From Desulfobacterales bacterium HSG17 (GTDB lineage Bacteria > Desulfobacterota > Desulfobacteria > Desulfobacterales > Desulfococcaceae), in NCBI GenBank assembly GCA_030377945.1, contig JAUCGD010000145.1:1-7636 (forward strand): a DNA stretch of 7,636 nucleotides, given 5' to 3'. Positions 1-5,898 of this stretch are shown piece by piece. The notes below the pieces were generated by a model that was not told the DNA's origin, did not search any database, and saw nothing but the letters and a program-made list of their open reading frames with translations. The translations under genes were made by a program, and so were the position numbers. The first letter of the stretch is position 1, and each line of letters opens with the position of its first letter.

Positions 1-20
1 TAAAAATTCACCTTTTTATT

Positions 21-98
21 CCCCCCTTGAGGGGGGCAAGGGGGGTGTTTTTGAACAGAAATACAGGGTGCGACACCCCCCTGCCCCCCTCAAGGGGG
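21..98. repeat. C/G-tract inverted repeat
   Basis: Two arms, about 22-48 and 73-98, are reverse complements apart from one inserted base; each mixes a CCCCCTTGAGGGGG core with a GGGGGGTGT extension. The spacer is about 24 bases. The core is itself self-complementary, so each arm can fold alone or with the other. Similar C/G-tract palindromes are known as dispersed intergenic repeats in several bacteria. There is no protein evidence and no T-run that would make a clean terminator. Confidence 0.8.
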
Positions 99-119
99 AT
101 TTTTAACTACAAACCTTAT

Positions 120-150
120 TTCCGATAATGTCTATTAAATATTATCGGAA
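120..150. repeat. perfect 10-bp palindrome with 11-base spacer
   Basis: TTCCGATAAT (120-129) and ATTATCGGAA (141-150) are exact reverse complements around an 11-base AT-rich spacer. No T-tract follows on either strand, so a terminator is unlikely. It could be a protein-binding operator or part of a dispersed repeat. The rest of the leuS leader to 315 is AT-rich, and I see no convincing sigma-70 promoter in it. Confidence 0.65.
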
Positions 151-315
151 GTGATGAAATAACAAAACAAAAAAATCATACTTCAGCACTGATATGGAAT
201 TCCCTCTCTTGCTATTTCTCTTTATATTATGTAATAAAAAAAACTTTTATAAAATAAAGAACAGAAATCATTTATTAAAACTGTTCATAAATATTTCGGA
301 GGATAAATATAAATT

Positions 316-2931
316 ATGGATGAAAGATATGAACCCAAAGCCATTGAACCCAAATGGCAGAAATACTGGGATGACTCAGATATTTTTAAAGTTACGGAAG
401 ACATTGATAAGGAAAAATACTATCTGCTGGAGATGTTTCCCTATCCATCAGGCAATATCCATATGGGCCATGTTAGAAATTATACTATCGGCGATGTAGC
501 TGCCAGGTATAAAAGGATGCGTGGCTTTAATGTTCTGCATCCTATGGGATGGGATGCTTTTGGAATGCCTGCTGAAAATGCGGCCATAGACAACAATACC
601 CATCCTGCAAAATGGACATATGCCAATATTGACAAGATGCGTTTACAACTCAAGCAGCTTGGTTTTTCATATGACTGGGACAGGGAAATTGCTACATGTA
701 CCCCTGAATATTACAGATGGGAACAATGGCTTTTTTTGAAAATGGCTGAAACCGGTATGGCATACCGTAAAGAATCCTTTGTAAACTGGTGTGATACCTG
801 CCTGACAGTGCTTGCCAATGAACAGGTGGAGCAGGGAGAATGCTGGAGATGCGGGGAGCTTGTTCGACAGAAAAAATTATGGCAGTGGTTTTTTAAAATA
901 ACGGATTATGCCGAAGATCTGCTGGTTCACTGTGATAAACTTCCGGGATGGCCTGAAAAAGTAACCCTGATGCAAAAAAACTGGATTGGGAAAAGTTTTG
1001 GAGCTGAACTTAGTTTTGAAATAGAGAACCCAAAAAATAATTCCGCCAATTGTATCAAGGTTTTTACCACCAGACCTGATACTGTTTTCGGAGCGACTTT
1101 TATGTGCCTGGCTCCTGAACACCCTCTGGTTTCCGAACTTTCCCATGGCACATCCCAGGAAGATTCAGTATCAGCCTTTATTGAAAAAATTTCTTTGCAG
1201 GACAGAACATCCAAAGCACTTGAAAATTATGAAAAAGAAGGGGTGTTTACAGGAGCATACTGCATAAATCCTGCAACCGGAAAAAAAATGCCTGTTTATA
1301 CTGCCAATTTTGCACTTATGGAATATGGAACCGGTGCAGTAATGTCTGTACCTGCCCATGACCAGAGAGATTTTGATTTTGCAAAAAAATACGGGCTTGA
1401 AATTGTCATAGTAGTCAAAGACCCTGTTAAAAATCAGGATGGCAGCCTTGACAGTTCATTAATGTCAGAAGCATATACCCAACCCGGTATAATGGTAAAT
1501 TCAGGCCAGTTTGACAGCATGGAAAATGAAAAAGCAAAAGATGAAATAGTTAAATGGCTTGATGAACAAGGAAAAGGCAAAAAAACCATCAATTTCCGGC
1601 TCCGTGACTGGGGTATATCACGCCAGCGCTATTGGGGAGCGCCCATTCCCATGATTCACTGCCCTGACTGCGGGGTTGTTCCTGTACCTGAACAAGATCT
1701 GCCCATTGTTCTGCCTGAAGATGCAAACCTGCTGGAAGGCGGTAAAACCCCTCTTCCCACTTTGGATTATTTCACAAAAACCACCTGCCCAAAATGCAAT
1801 CGTGAGGATGCACGCAGGGAAACAGACACAATGGATACTTTTGTGGAATCATCCTGGTATTTTGACAGGTATTGCAGCCCCAAATATGATAAAGGCATGT
1901 TTGATAAAAAAGCAGTTGATTACTGGATGCCCGTAGATCAGTATATCGGCGGTGTGGAACATGCCATCCTTCATCTGCTTTACTCAAGATATTTTACCCG
2001 TGTATTAAATGACCTGGGACTCATTGACTGCAAAGAGCCTTTTTCCAATCTGCTGACCCAGGGAATGGTCTGTAAAGAAACCACAAAATGCCCTGAACAT
2101 AAATTTCTGCTGCCTGACCAGGTAAACTGGGAACAGGAAGAACCCACATGTACCATGTGCAGCAATCCTGTTATTATCGGCAGGGTAGAAAAAATGTCCA
2201 AATCTAAAAAAAATGTAATTGATCCCAAAATCCTGCTTGAACAATACGGTGCAGATACCACCAGACTGTTCTGCCTTTTTGCAGCACCTCCTGTAAAAGA
2301 CCTGGAATGGAGTGAACAGGGTGTGGAAGGCAGTTCCAGATTTCTCAACCGTGTATGGAGACTGTCTTATGACTGGATGGATTCTTTCAAGGATATTAAA
2401 GCATATGACGGCCCTGCTGATAAACCAAAAGGAAAACTCCGGGATCTTCATCGAAAAATTCATGAAACCATTAAAAAAGTAAGCAATGATATTGAAGACA
2501 GGTTCCATTTTAATACAGCCATCAGTGCAGTTATGGAACTGGTAAACACCATGTACAGTATTGACCGAAACAAGAAAGCAGAGCAGACAGATGAAATCAT
2601 GAAACTGGCACTGGAATCGGCTGTATTGCTGCTTTCTCCTATGGTTCCGCATTTTGCCGAGGAAATCTGGTCAATCATGGGACATAAGCAGAGCATTCTT
2701 CTTGCTCCCTGGCCTGAGTATAAAGAAGAAGCTCTTGTTAAAGATGATATTTTGTTAGTTGTGCAGGTAAACGGGAAAGTAAGAAGCAAATTTACTGTTG
2801 CCACAGACATTGATGAACAAATGATCAAAGAAAAAGCTCTTAATGATGAACGTGTTCAGAAATTCATACAGGACAAGGCCATCCGCAAGGTGATTGTTGT
2901 TAAAAATAAACTTGTAAATATTGTGGTGTAA
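316..2931 (+). CDS. leuS: leucyl-tRNA synthetase
   Basis: Cytosolic class I aminoacyl-tRNA synthetase that charges tRNA-Leu with leucine using ATP. The 871-residue length is normal for the bacterial form. Visible landmarks: HIGH signature as HMGH at 49-52 in [11 protein letters not shown]; a zinc ribbon with C159, C162, C176 and C179; the editing (CP1) domain with TTRPDT at 251-256 and VPAHDQRD ending near 352, where D349 matches the conserved editing aspartate; a second Cys pair set C449/C452 and C491/C494; a third set C592/H595/C612/C615 just before KMSKS at 626-630; and the C-terminal domain with VQVNGKVR. The start fits the family N-terminus ([16 protein letters not shown]). GGAGG at 298-302 lies 13 bases upstream, a rather long spacing. 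lptE follows 242 bases later, beyond element A. No frameshift or missing catalytic motif is seen. Confidence 0.99.
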   Translation: MDERYEPKAIEPKWQKYWDDSDIFKVTEDIDKEKYYLLEMFPYPSGNIHMGHVRNYTIGDVAARYKRMRGFNVLHPMGWDAFGMPAENAAIDNNTHPAKWTYANIDKMRLQLKQLGFSYDWDREIATCTPEYYRWEQWLFLKMAETGMAYRKESFVNWCDTCLTVLANEQVEQGECWRCGELVRQKKLWQWFFKITDYAEDLLVHCDKLPGWPEKVTLMQKNWIGKSFGAELSFEIENPKNNSANCIKVFTTRPDTVFGATFMCLAPEHPLVSELSHGTSQEDSVSAFIEKISLQDRTSKALENYEKEGVFTGAYCINPATGKKMPVYTANFALMEYGTGAVMSVPAHDQRDFDFAKKYGLEIVIVVKDPVKNQDGSLDSSLMSEAYTQPGIMVNSGQFDSMENEKAKDEIVKWLDEQGKGKKTINFRLRDWGISRQRYWGAPIPMIHCPDCGVVPVPEQDLPIVLPEDANLLEGGKTPLPTLDYFTKTTCPKCNREDARRETDTMDTFVESSWYFDRYCSPKYDKGMFDKKAVDYWMPVDQYIGGVEHAILHLLYSRYFTRVLNDLGLIDCKEPFSNLLTQGMVCKETTKCPEHKFLLPDQVNWEQEEPTCTMCSNPVIIGRVEKMSKSKKNVIDPKILLEQYGADTTRLFCLFAAPPVKDLEWSEQGVEGSSRFLNRVWRLSYDWMDSFKDIKAYDGPADKPKGKLRDLHRKIHETIKKVSNDIEDRFHFNTAISAVMELVNTMYSIDRNKKAEQTDEIMKLALESAVLLLSPMVPHFAEEIWSIMGHKQSILLAPWPEYKEEALVKDDILLVVQVNGKVRSKFTVATDIDEQMIKEKALNDERVQKFIQDKAIRKVIVVKNKLVNIVV

Positions 2932-2939
2932 ATATTATC

Positions 2940-3158
2940 GGCTATGCTCATCGTTTCACCTGGCACCCGATACCCGGCACCCGACACCCGGCACACGACA
3001 CCCGGCACACGACGCCCGGCAGTAAACTGCCGGGCTATTTTCTGTCGTCCCTCTGGGACTTTAGATATTTTATATCAATTATTTAAGTCCCATAGGGACG
3101 ATAGAAAATAGCGCGGGAATTTATTCCCGTGCTGCTGGGCCAGATAATGAGCAAGGCC
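2940..3158 (+). mobile_element. MITE-like element, copy A, with expanded heptamer array
   Basis: A non-coding element bounded by GGCTATGCTCAT (2940-2951) and ATGAGCAAGGCC (3147-3158), which are imperfect inverted ends. Inside, in order: a heptamer array (2957-3019); a hairpin CCGGCAGTAAACTGCCGG; a long stem whose roughly 27-base arms run from CTATTTTCTGTCG (about 3034) to CGATAGAAAATAG (ending near 3111); and a hairpin around GCGGGAATTTATTCCCG. The same element, without the array, occurs inverted at 7152-7316. It fills most of the leuS-lptE gap, and its right end lies 15 bases from the lptE start. It encodes no transposase, so mobility would have to be supplied in trans. Confidence 0.8.
2957..3019. 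repeat. nine-copy heptamer tandem array
   Basis: Nine consecutive 7-base units read CACCTGG, CACCCGA, TACCCGG, CACCCGA, CACCCGG, CACACGA, CACCCGG, CACACGA, CGCCCGG. The ends alternate GG and GA, so the array is also a 14-base repeat. Copy B (7152-7316) has one CACCCGG unit at the equivalent place, so about 56 bases were gained here or lost there. Confidence 0.9.
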
Positions 3159-3173
3159 AAATTAAGGTATCAA

Positions 3174-3698
3174 ATGAAATCAGACCATAAAAAGTTACTA
3201 TATCTTGCAGCCCTGACACTTAGCATATTATTAATACTAACCTCATGCGGGTATAAATTTGCCGGTCAGGGAACTCTTCCCAGCGGCTTAACATCAATAC
3301 ACATAGCAATCTTTGAGAACCATAGTGCTGAAATTGCAACAGAACATATTTTTACCAATGATTTAATTTCCGAATTTACCAAAAACGGAATAAAAATCAC
3401 AAACAGGAAAAATGCAGATGCAGTATTAACCGGTGTTATTGATGCTATGAGGATAAGCACTGTTTCCCGCAAAAACACGAGTACATCCCTTGAACGTAAA
3501 ATAACATATGTTGTCAGCACAAGTTTGGCAGATATCAATGGAAATACAATATGGTCGGATTCAAATATTTCAGAAGATGAGGCTTACAATGTTCTGCCGG
3601 AAAAAGCAGGCACTGCCTATGGTAAAAAAACTGCTGTCAGTTCAATTTCAAAAAGAATTGCACAAGATATATATGACAGAATGACACAGGAATTCTAA
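3174..3698 (+). CDS. lptE: LptE-like LPS-assembly lipoprotein
   Basis: Predicted outer-membrane lipoprotein that plugs and assembles LptD, the translocon delivering lipopolysaccharide to the cell surface. The 174-residue product begins with a lipoprotein signal: K6-K7, a hydrophobic stretch at 8-22, and lipobox LTSC with lipidated C25. Then come CGYKFAGQGTLPSG and IHIAIFENHS, followed by a family-like body with alternating beta and helical segments. The leuS neighbourhood supports the call, since leuS-lptE adjacency is conserved in many Gram-negatives. I chose ATG 3174 because AAGG at 3164-3167 sits 6 bases upstream and the signal peptide starts there. In-frame GTG 3129 and ATG 3147 lie inside element A and would add 15 or 9 residues before it. 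holA, often next in this cluster, is not present here. Confidence 0.88.
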   Translation: MKSDHKKLLYLAALTLSILLILTSCGYKFAGQGTLPSGLTSIHIAIFENHSAEIATEHIFTNDLISEFTKNGIKITNRKNADAVLTGVIDAMRISTVSRKNTSTSLERKITYVVSTSLADINGNTIWSDSNISEDEAYNVLPEKAGTAYGKKTAVSSISKRIAQDIYDRMTQEF

Positions 3699-3727
3699 CC
3701 GCTGATTATAAAAATCAGCGGTTTTTT
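3697..3727 (+). terminator. Rho-independent terminator after lptE
   Basis: Perfect 11-bp stem AACCGCTGATT (3697-3707) and AATCAGCGGTT (3713-3723) with a 5-base loop, followed by T to 3727. It overlaps the last two bases of the lptE stop codon. Read from the minus strand the stem is flanked by an A-tract but lacks a downstream T-run, so it ends lptE transcription better than rpsT transcription. Confidence 0.9.
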
Positions 3728-3754
3728 AACAGCTAAGATTTTAAGCTGATAGAA

Positions 3755-4021
3755 TTACGCTGAAAGTGTGTTTACATGCTTGGAAAGGCGGGAAATTTTG
3801 CGTGCTGCTGTTTTTTTATGAATAATGCCTTTTTTAGCAGCCTTTGCAATAATGGATTTTGCATTATTCAAATCCTGCCCTACTGTATCTTTTGCTTCTT
3901 CAGCAACAGCAGAACGAATTCCTTTTACAACATTCTTGATACGAGTTTTAACAGCGCGGTTCCGAATCCGTCTGTCTTCGCTCTGACGCGCACGTTTTAA
4001 TGCTGATTTATGATTTGCCAA
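3755..4021 (-). CDS. rpsT: 30S ribosomal protein S20
   Basis: Primary 16S-rRNA-binding protein of the small ribosomal subunit. The 88 residues are the usual S20 length. The N-terminus ANHKSALKRARQSEDRRIRN is the family signature, and the protein is rich in Lys and Arg with long helices, ending near ARKISRLSKHVNTLSA. The start codon is TTG at 4021-4019, preceded by AAAGGAG ten bases upstream; no ATG or GTG would give the canonical ANHKS N-terminus. The E. coli rpsT gene also starts at UUG and is autoregulated, so a weak start may be conserved. The gene is monocistronic here, converging on lptE, with a candidate promoter at 4065-4091. Confidence 0.98.
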   Translation of the reverse strand: MANHKSALKRARQSEDRRIRNRAVKTRIKNVVKGIRSAVAEEAKDTVGQDLNNAKSIIAKAAKKGIIHKKTAARKISRLSKHVNTLSA

Positions 4022-4031
4022 CTTAAGTCAA

Positions 4032-4038
4032 CTCCTTT
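4032..4038 (-). promoter_or_regulatory. rpsT ribosome binding site
   Basis: AAAGGAG on the minus strand, 10 bases before the TTG start. It fixes the TTG as the start codon, because nothing else downstream of it gives the S20 N-terminus. Confidence 0.8.
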
Positions 4039-4064
4039 CTAAATAGTTTTTTTGAATCCCTCTA

Positions 4065-4091
4065 ATTACAGAAACAGCTTTTATCTGTCAA
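4065..4091 (-). promoter_or_regulatory. candidate sigma-70 promoter for rpsT
   Basis: Minus strand TTGACA (4091-4086), a perfect -35, and TGTAAT (4070-4065), 5 of 6 to the -10 consensus, separated by 15 bases. The short spacer is a weakness. Transcription would begin near 4058 and give a leader of about 37 bases before the TTG. Inference from sequence only. Confidence 0.45.
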
Positions 4092-4103
4092 GTTTTTTTT
4101 ATG

Positions 4104-4194
4104 TCAGGATGGTCAGGATTTAATATGGATATCCAGGATAAGCATCACCTATCCTGAATATCCTGAAATAATCCTGACCATCCTGATTCAAACC
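4104..4194. repeat. CAGGAT palindromic repeat, copy 1
   Basis: Outer arms TCAGGATGGTCAGGATT (4104-4120) and its exact reverse complement (4170-4186) enclose further CAGGATA/TATCCTG pairs, so the whole unit can fold as a long imperfect hairpin. Bases 4150-4194 are identical to 4943-4987 (45 of 45). On the minus strand the unit begins at the last codons and stop of the aspartic protease gene. Confidence 0.88.
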
Positions 4195-4553
4195 TGCTTG
4201 TTTTTAGGAATAACCTCAAACAGCTTACGGGAACCAAAAAAATATACATCAAATTCAGAGAAAAAATTGGTTTGCCCAAGAATGACAGGTACATCATTAC
4301 TTTGTGTCCAGGCAAAAGCAAGAGGTACGGGGAAAAATGGAGATACTTCACCTGTAATCAATACACCAAAGGCAGGCAGACCTCTCAATGTTCCAACCAG
4401 GGAAGGGAGAGCGATCTTTTGATCTTCCCATACTAATCCTAACCTAAGCCCTGTATCGTAAGGCAATACATTAACTGTACTCCCTGAATCCACCAAAGCA
4501 GAAGTTTCAATATGGCTGTCTTTTACGGAAAGGGTTAAAGGTAGAAACGGCAA
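4188..4553 (-). CDS. retropepsin-like aspartic protease
   Basis: Predicted single-domain aspartic peptidase of the retropepsin-like fold, expected to work as a homodimer. The 121-residue reading shows the catalytic motif ALVDSGSTVNVLP with D22-S23-G24, a central beta-rich region with GTLRGLPAFGVLITGEV, and the second family motif as VILGQTNFF (90-98). The listed start is a TTG with no Shine-Dalgarno sequence. The frame stays open upstream to a stop at 4622-4620 and encodes RQFFYTQHEQFSNLQNGL, which reads like a true N-terminus, so the real start is probably nearer 4613, where the only candidate is ATA overlapping the upstream stop. The stop codon lies in the CAGGAT repeat. It is probably co-transcribed with 4610-4822. 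Substrate unknown; a decaying gene is also possible. Confidence 0.75.
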   Translation of the reverse strand: MPFLPLTLSVKDSHIETSALVDSGSTVNVLPYDTGLRLGLVWEDQKIALPSLVGTLRGLPAFGVLITGEVSPFFPVPLAFAWTQSNDVPVILGQTNFFSEFDVYFFGSRKLFEVIPKNKQV

Positions 4554-4609
4554 GCCGTTTTGAAGATTTGAAAACTGTTCATGCTGGGTATAAAAAAATT
4601 GCCGCGGTT

Positions 4610-4822
4610 TTATGTTTTGTTATTATCCAATAGTTTTTGTAATTTTTCTGCTGCACCAAAAGCATTATGCTGACTCCAAAGTCCATGCTGATATTTTGGG
4701 TCAATCCGGTGCAAAGTATTTTGTTCTTCATGCGCCAGTTCATCCACAAAAAATTGGAGAAGGCCGAATTTTTCAGGCCGGGATAATGTTCTGACGCTTT
4801 CCCTTATTTCGGTTATAAACAT
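4610..4822 (-). CDS. 70-aa protein of unknown function, partner of the protease
   Basis: Small acidic/basic mixed protein, first gene of a two-gene unit with the aspartic protease. ATG at 4822 has AAGGA 8 bases upstream. Residues 4-31 look like an amphipathic helix (LSRPEKFGLLQFFVDELAHE), and a second conserved-looking block is HGLWSQHNAFGAAEKLQKLL at 46-65. From memory, short proteins with an LxxxEKxxLxQFxxxELA start and a WSxxxAFxAAxxLxxxL end occur in cyanobacteria and related genomes next to such proteases, but I know no assigned function. The size and overlap with the next gene resemble antitoxin or adaptor genes; that is inference. No signal peptide or DNA-binding motif is clear. Confidence 0.75.
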   Translation of the reverse strand: MFITEIRESVRTLSRPEKFGLLQFFVDELAHEEQNTLHRIDPKYQHGLWSQHNAFGAAEKLQKLLDNNKT

Positions 4823-4895
4823 TATTAATATCCTTTTCTTATATTTTTATTATTTTAAGATAAGCATATCATAATCAGAAAGCAATTGATTTTGT

Positions 4896-4987
4896 GAATC
4901 AGGATGCCCAAGATGCAAAAGGATAGCCAGGATAAGTACCTCTATCCTGAATATCCTGAAATAATCCTGACCATCCTGATTCAAACC
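4896..4987. repeat. CAGGAT palindromic repeat, copy 2
   Basis: Arms GAATCAGGATG (4896-4906) and CATCCTGATTC (4972-4982) with inner CAGGATA/TATCCTG pairing. The left half is more degenerate than in copy 1, while the right 45 bases (4943-4987) are identical to copy 1. Same orientation as copy 1, so together they bracket the protease pair. Confidence 0.87.
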
Positions 4988-5032
4988 GACAGTGCGGCTG
5001 TATCAAGTCTCATGCCTTCCTGCTTGCCTGCT

Positions 5033-5195
5033 TTAGCTCACCTGCTGACCTGGGAAAGGACAAGACGGAACCCGATGTTGCTGTCCCTGCTTGACGAGAG
5101 GTTGCTGCCACGGCGGGCAGACCGGCAGTTCCGAGCGTTGTTGCTCCAGCTGCCGTCGCGCATCATCCGGTCCCAGCCTCTTGGGGAATCTATTG
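5033..5195 (-). pseudogene. remnant of an FGE-sulfatase/lectin-fold C-terminus (DGR target type)
   Basis: No intact gene, but the minus strand read from about 5163 to 5038 gives DGSWSNNARNCRSARRGSN, then LSSSRDSNIGFRLVLS, then a stop. This matches the C-terminal signature of formylglycine-generating-enzyme-like (FGE-sulfatase, C-type-lectin-like fold) proteins, usually GGSW, NNARNCRSA, runs of Asn, and NIGFRL. Such C-termini are the variable regions of many diversity-generating retroelements (DGRs). Two frame breaks are apparent against the expected family pattern: before GGSW the bases fit a PQ-AG-TG reading in another frame, and after NIGFRLVLS the expected SPGQQVS ending is only reached in another frame at 5035-5033. 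GC is about 63% over 5041-5190, far above the flanks. No reverse transcriptase is in the window. It could alternatively be a template repeat or a transferred fragment. Confidence 0.6.
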
Positions 5196-5390
5196 GCTAT
5201 CCTCTTAAGCCGCGACACCTTTAGATATAAGCATTGACAAACTGGGGCTCCAAAATTTGGAGCATTAATTTAATATTTAAAATTAGTTATTAATTCTGCC
5301 GTTTTTATGCTACAAATTTTGGAGATCATAAATTCTGAGTTTATACCAATAACTATTGTAAAATAATTGTCGCGGCTTAAGTGGATAGCC
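5195..5390. mobile_element. 196-bp element with 23-bp terminal inverted repeats
   Basis: The ends 5195-5217 (beginning GGCTATCC, ending CCGCGACA) and 5368-5390 (beginning TGTCGCGG, ending GGATAGCC) are reverse complements at 22 of 23 positions. The roughly 150-base interior is AT-rich and non-coding. The ends themselves are GC-rich. The size and structure fit a MITE-like non-autonomous element or a solo structured repeat; I see no flanking target duplication. The left end abuts the FGE-like remnant and the right end lies 27 bases from the ftsB-like start. Confidence 0.7.
5247..5324. repeat. nested inverted repeats inside the 196-bp element
   Basis: GCTCCAAAATTTGGAGC (5247-5263) is a near-perfect palindrome, and CTCCAAAATTTG (5248-5259) is also the exact reverse complement of CAAATTTTGGAG (5313-5324). 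The two pairings compete, so the element can fold in alternative ways. Confidence 0.65.
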
Positions 5391-5417
5391 GAAAACCGCA
5401 ATGAAAGAGGCAGCACC

Positions 5418-5714
5418 ATGAATTCAACACACAACATAATGATTTCAGCAGCAATAATAGGGATATTATCCCTTTTTGTATTTATACTATTTGGTGATAA
5501 TGGACTTGCAGAGCTTGATATGATGAAAAAAAGCAGGGACAGCCTGATAAAAAAGAATGAAGTTATTATTCATAAAAATATGGCTCTTTACCGTGATATT
5601 GAAAGATTAAGAACAGATCTTGATTATATAGAAAACGTAGCCAGGCAGGAGCTTGGGGTTATTGGTAAAAATGAAATGATATTTAAATTTATTAAAACCG
5701 ATCAAAAAAACTGA
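5418..5714 (+). CDS. ftsB: FtsB/DivIC-like septum formation initiator
   Basis: Small bitopic inner-membrane protein of the divisome; in known systems FtsB pairs with FtsL and FtsQ and helps activate septal peptidoglycan synthesis. The 98-residue product has a short cytoplasmic N-terminus, one transmembrane helix at about 8-26, a coiled coil at about 31-68, and the family's closing motif YIENVARQELGVIGKNEMIF at 70-89. ATG 5418 is chosen because GAGG at 5407-5410 lies 7 bases upstream and the membrane helix follows directly. An in-frame TTG at 5367 would add 17 residues encoded by the right end of the 196-bp element and is unlikely. DivIC-family members share this layout, so the exact symbol is provisional. 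It stands alone here. Confidence 0.85.
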   Translation: MNSTHNIMISAAIIGILSLFVFILFGDNGLAELDMMKKSRDSLIKKNEVIIHKNMALYRDIERLRTDLDYIENVARQELGVIGKNEMIFKFIKTDQKN

Positions 5715-5748
5715 AATAAATAAAAAAATAATCATGAACTACATTTTT

Positions 5749-5850
5749 TTAACCACAGAGAACACGAAGAAGGCACAGAGAGCACAGAGAAAACAAATAA
5801 TTATCTCTCTCTGTGTTCTCTGTGGAAAACCTCTGTGCCCTCTGTGGTAA
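5749..5850. repeat. CACAGAG/CTCTGTG multi-hairpin repeat
   Basis: Starts TTAACCACAGAG and ends CTCTGTGGTAA. CACAGAG occurs at 5754-5760, 5774-5780 and 5783-5789, and CTCTGTG at 5809-5815, 5818-5824, 5831-5837 and 5840-5846, so the unit folds into a long stem with several registers. This type of repeat is widely dispersed in environmental bacteria. It fills the gap between the convergent ftsB-like and nhaP genes and may act as a two-way transcription end, although there is no clean T-run. Confidence 0.85.
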
Positions 5851-5898
5851 GAATAAATATTTTTATAATTTCCTATACAATAAGAAAATAAAGGCACA

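Noticed and set aside
151..315. T-box or riboswitch ahead of leuS
   Set aside because: No T-box consensus, specifier stem or terminator/antiterminator pair could be recognised.
194..499. Plus-strand open frame upstream of and overlapping leuS
   Set aside because: AT-rich low-complexity translation, no SD, and it overlaps the start of leuS in another frame.
2005..2652. 215-codon open frame antisense to leuS
   Set aside because: Lies wholly within a well-supported leuS; the translation shows no recognisable motif and is rich in residues typical of antisense shadows.
2957..3019. CRISPR array
   Set aside because: Seven-base contiguous units without spacers; a tandem repeat, not CRISPR.
5033..5195. 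Complete DGR
   Set aside because: No reverse transcriptase, accessory gene or second (template) copy in the window.
5033..5218. 61-codon minus-strand frame taken as an intact gene
   Set aside because: Its frame does not encode the NNARNCRSA/NIGFRL signature; it starts in the TIR and reflects a shifted reading of the remnant.
4904..5224. 106-codon plus-strand frame across the GC-rich block
   Set aside because: Antisense to the FGE-like signature, begins inside the CAGGAT repeat and ends in the TIR; open because of high GC.
5234..5239. Perfect TTGACA as a promoter for the ftsB-like gene
   Set aside because: No acceptable -10 hexamer at 15-19 bases; it lies in the AT-rich core of the 196-bp element.
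5367..5417. TTG 5367 as start of the ftsB-like gene
   Set aside because: The extra residues come from the mobile-element end, there is no SD, and ATG 5418 has one at good spacing.
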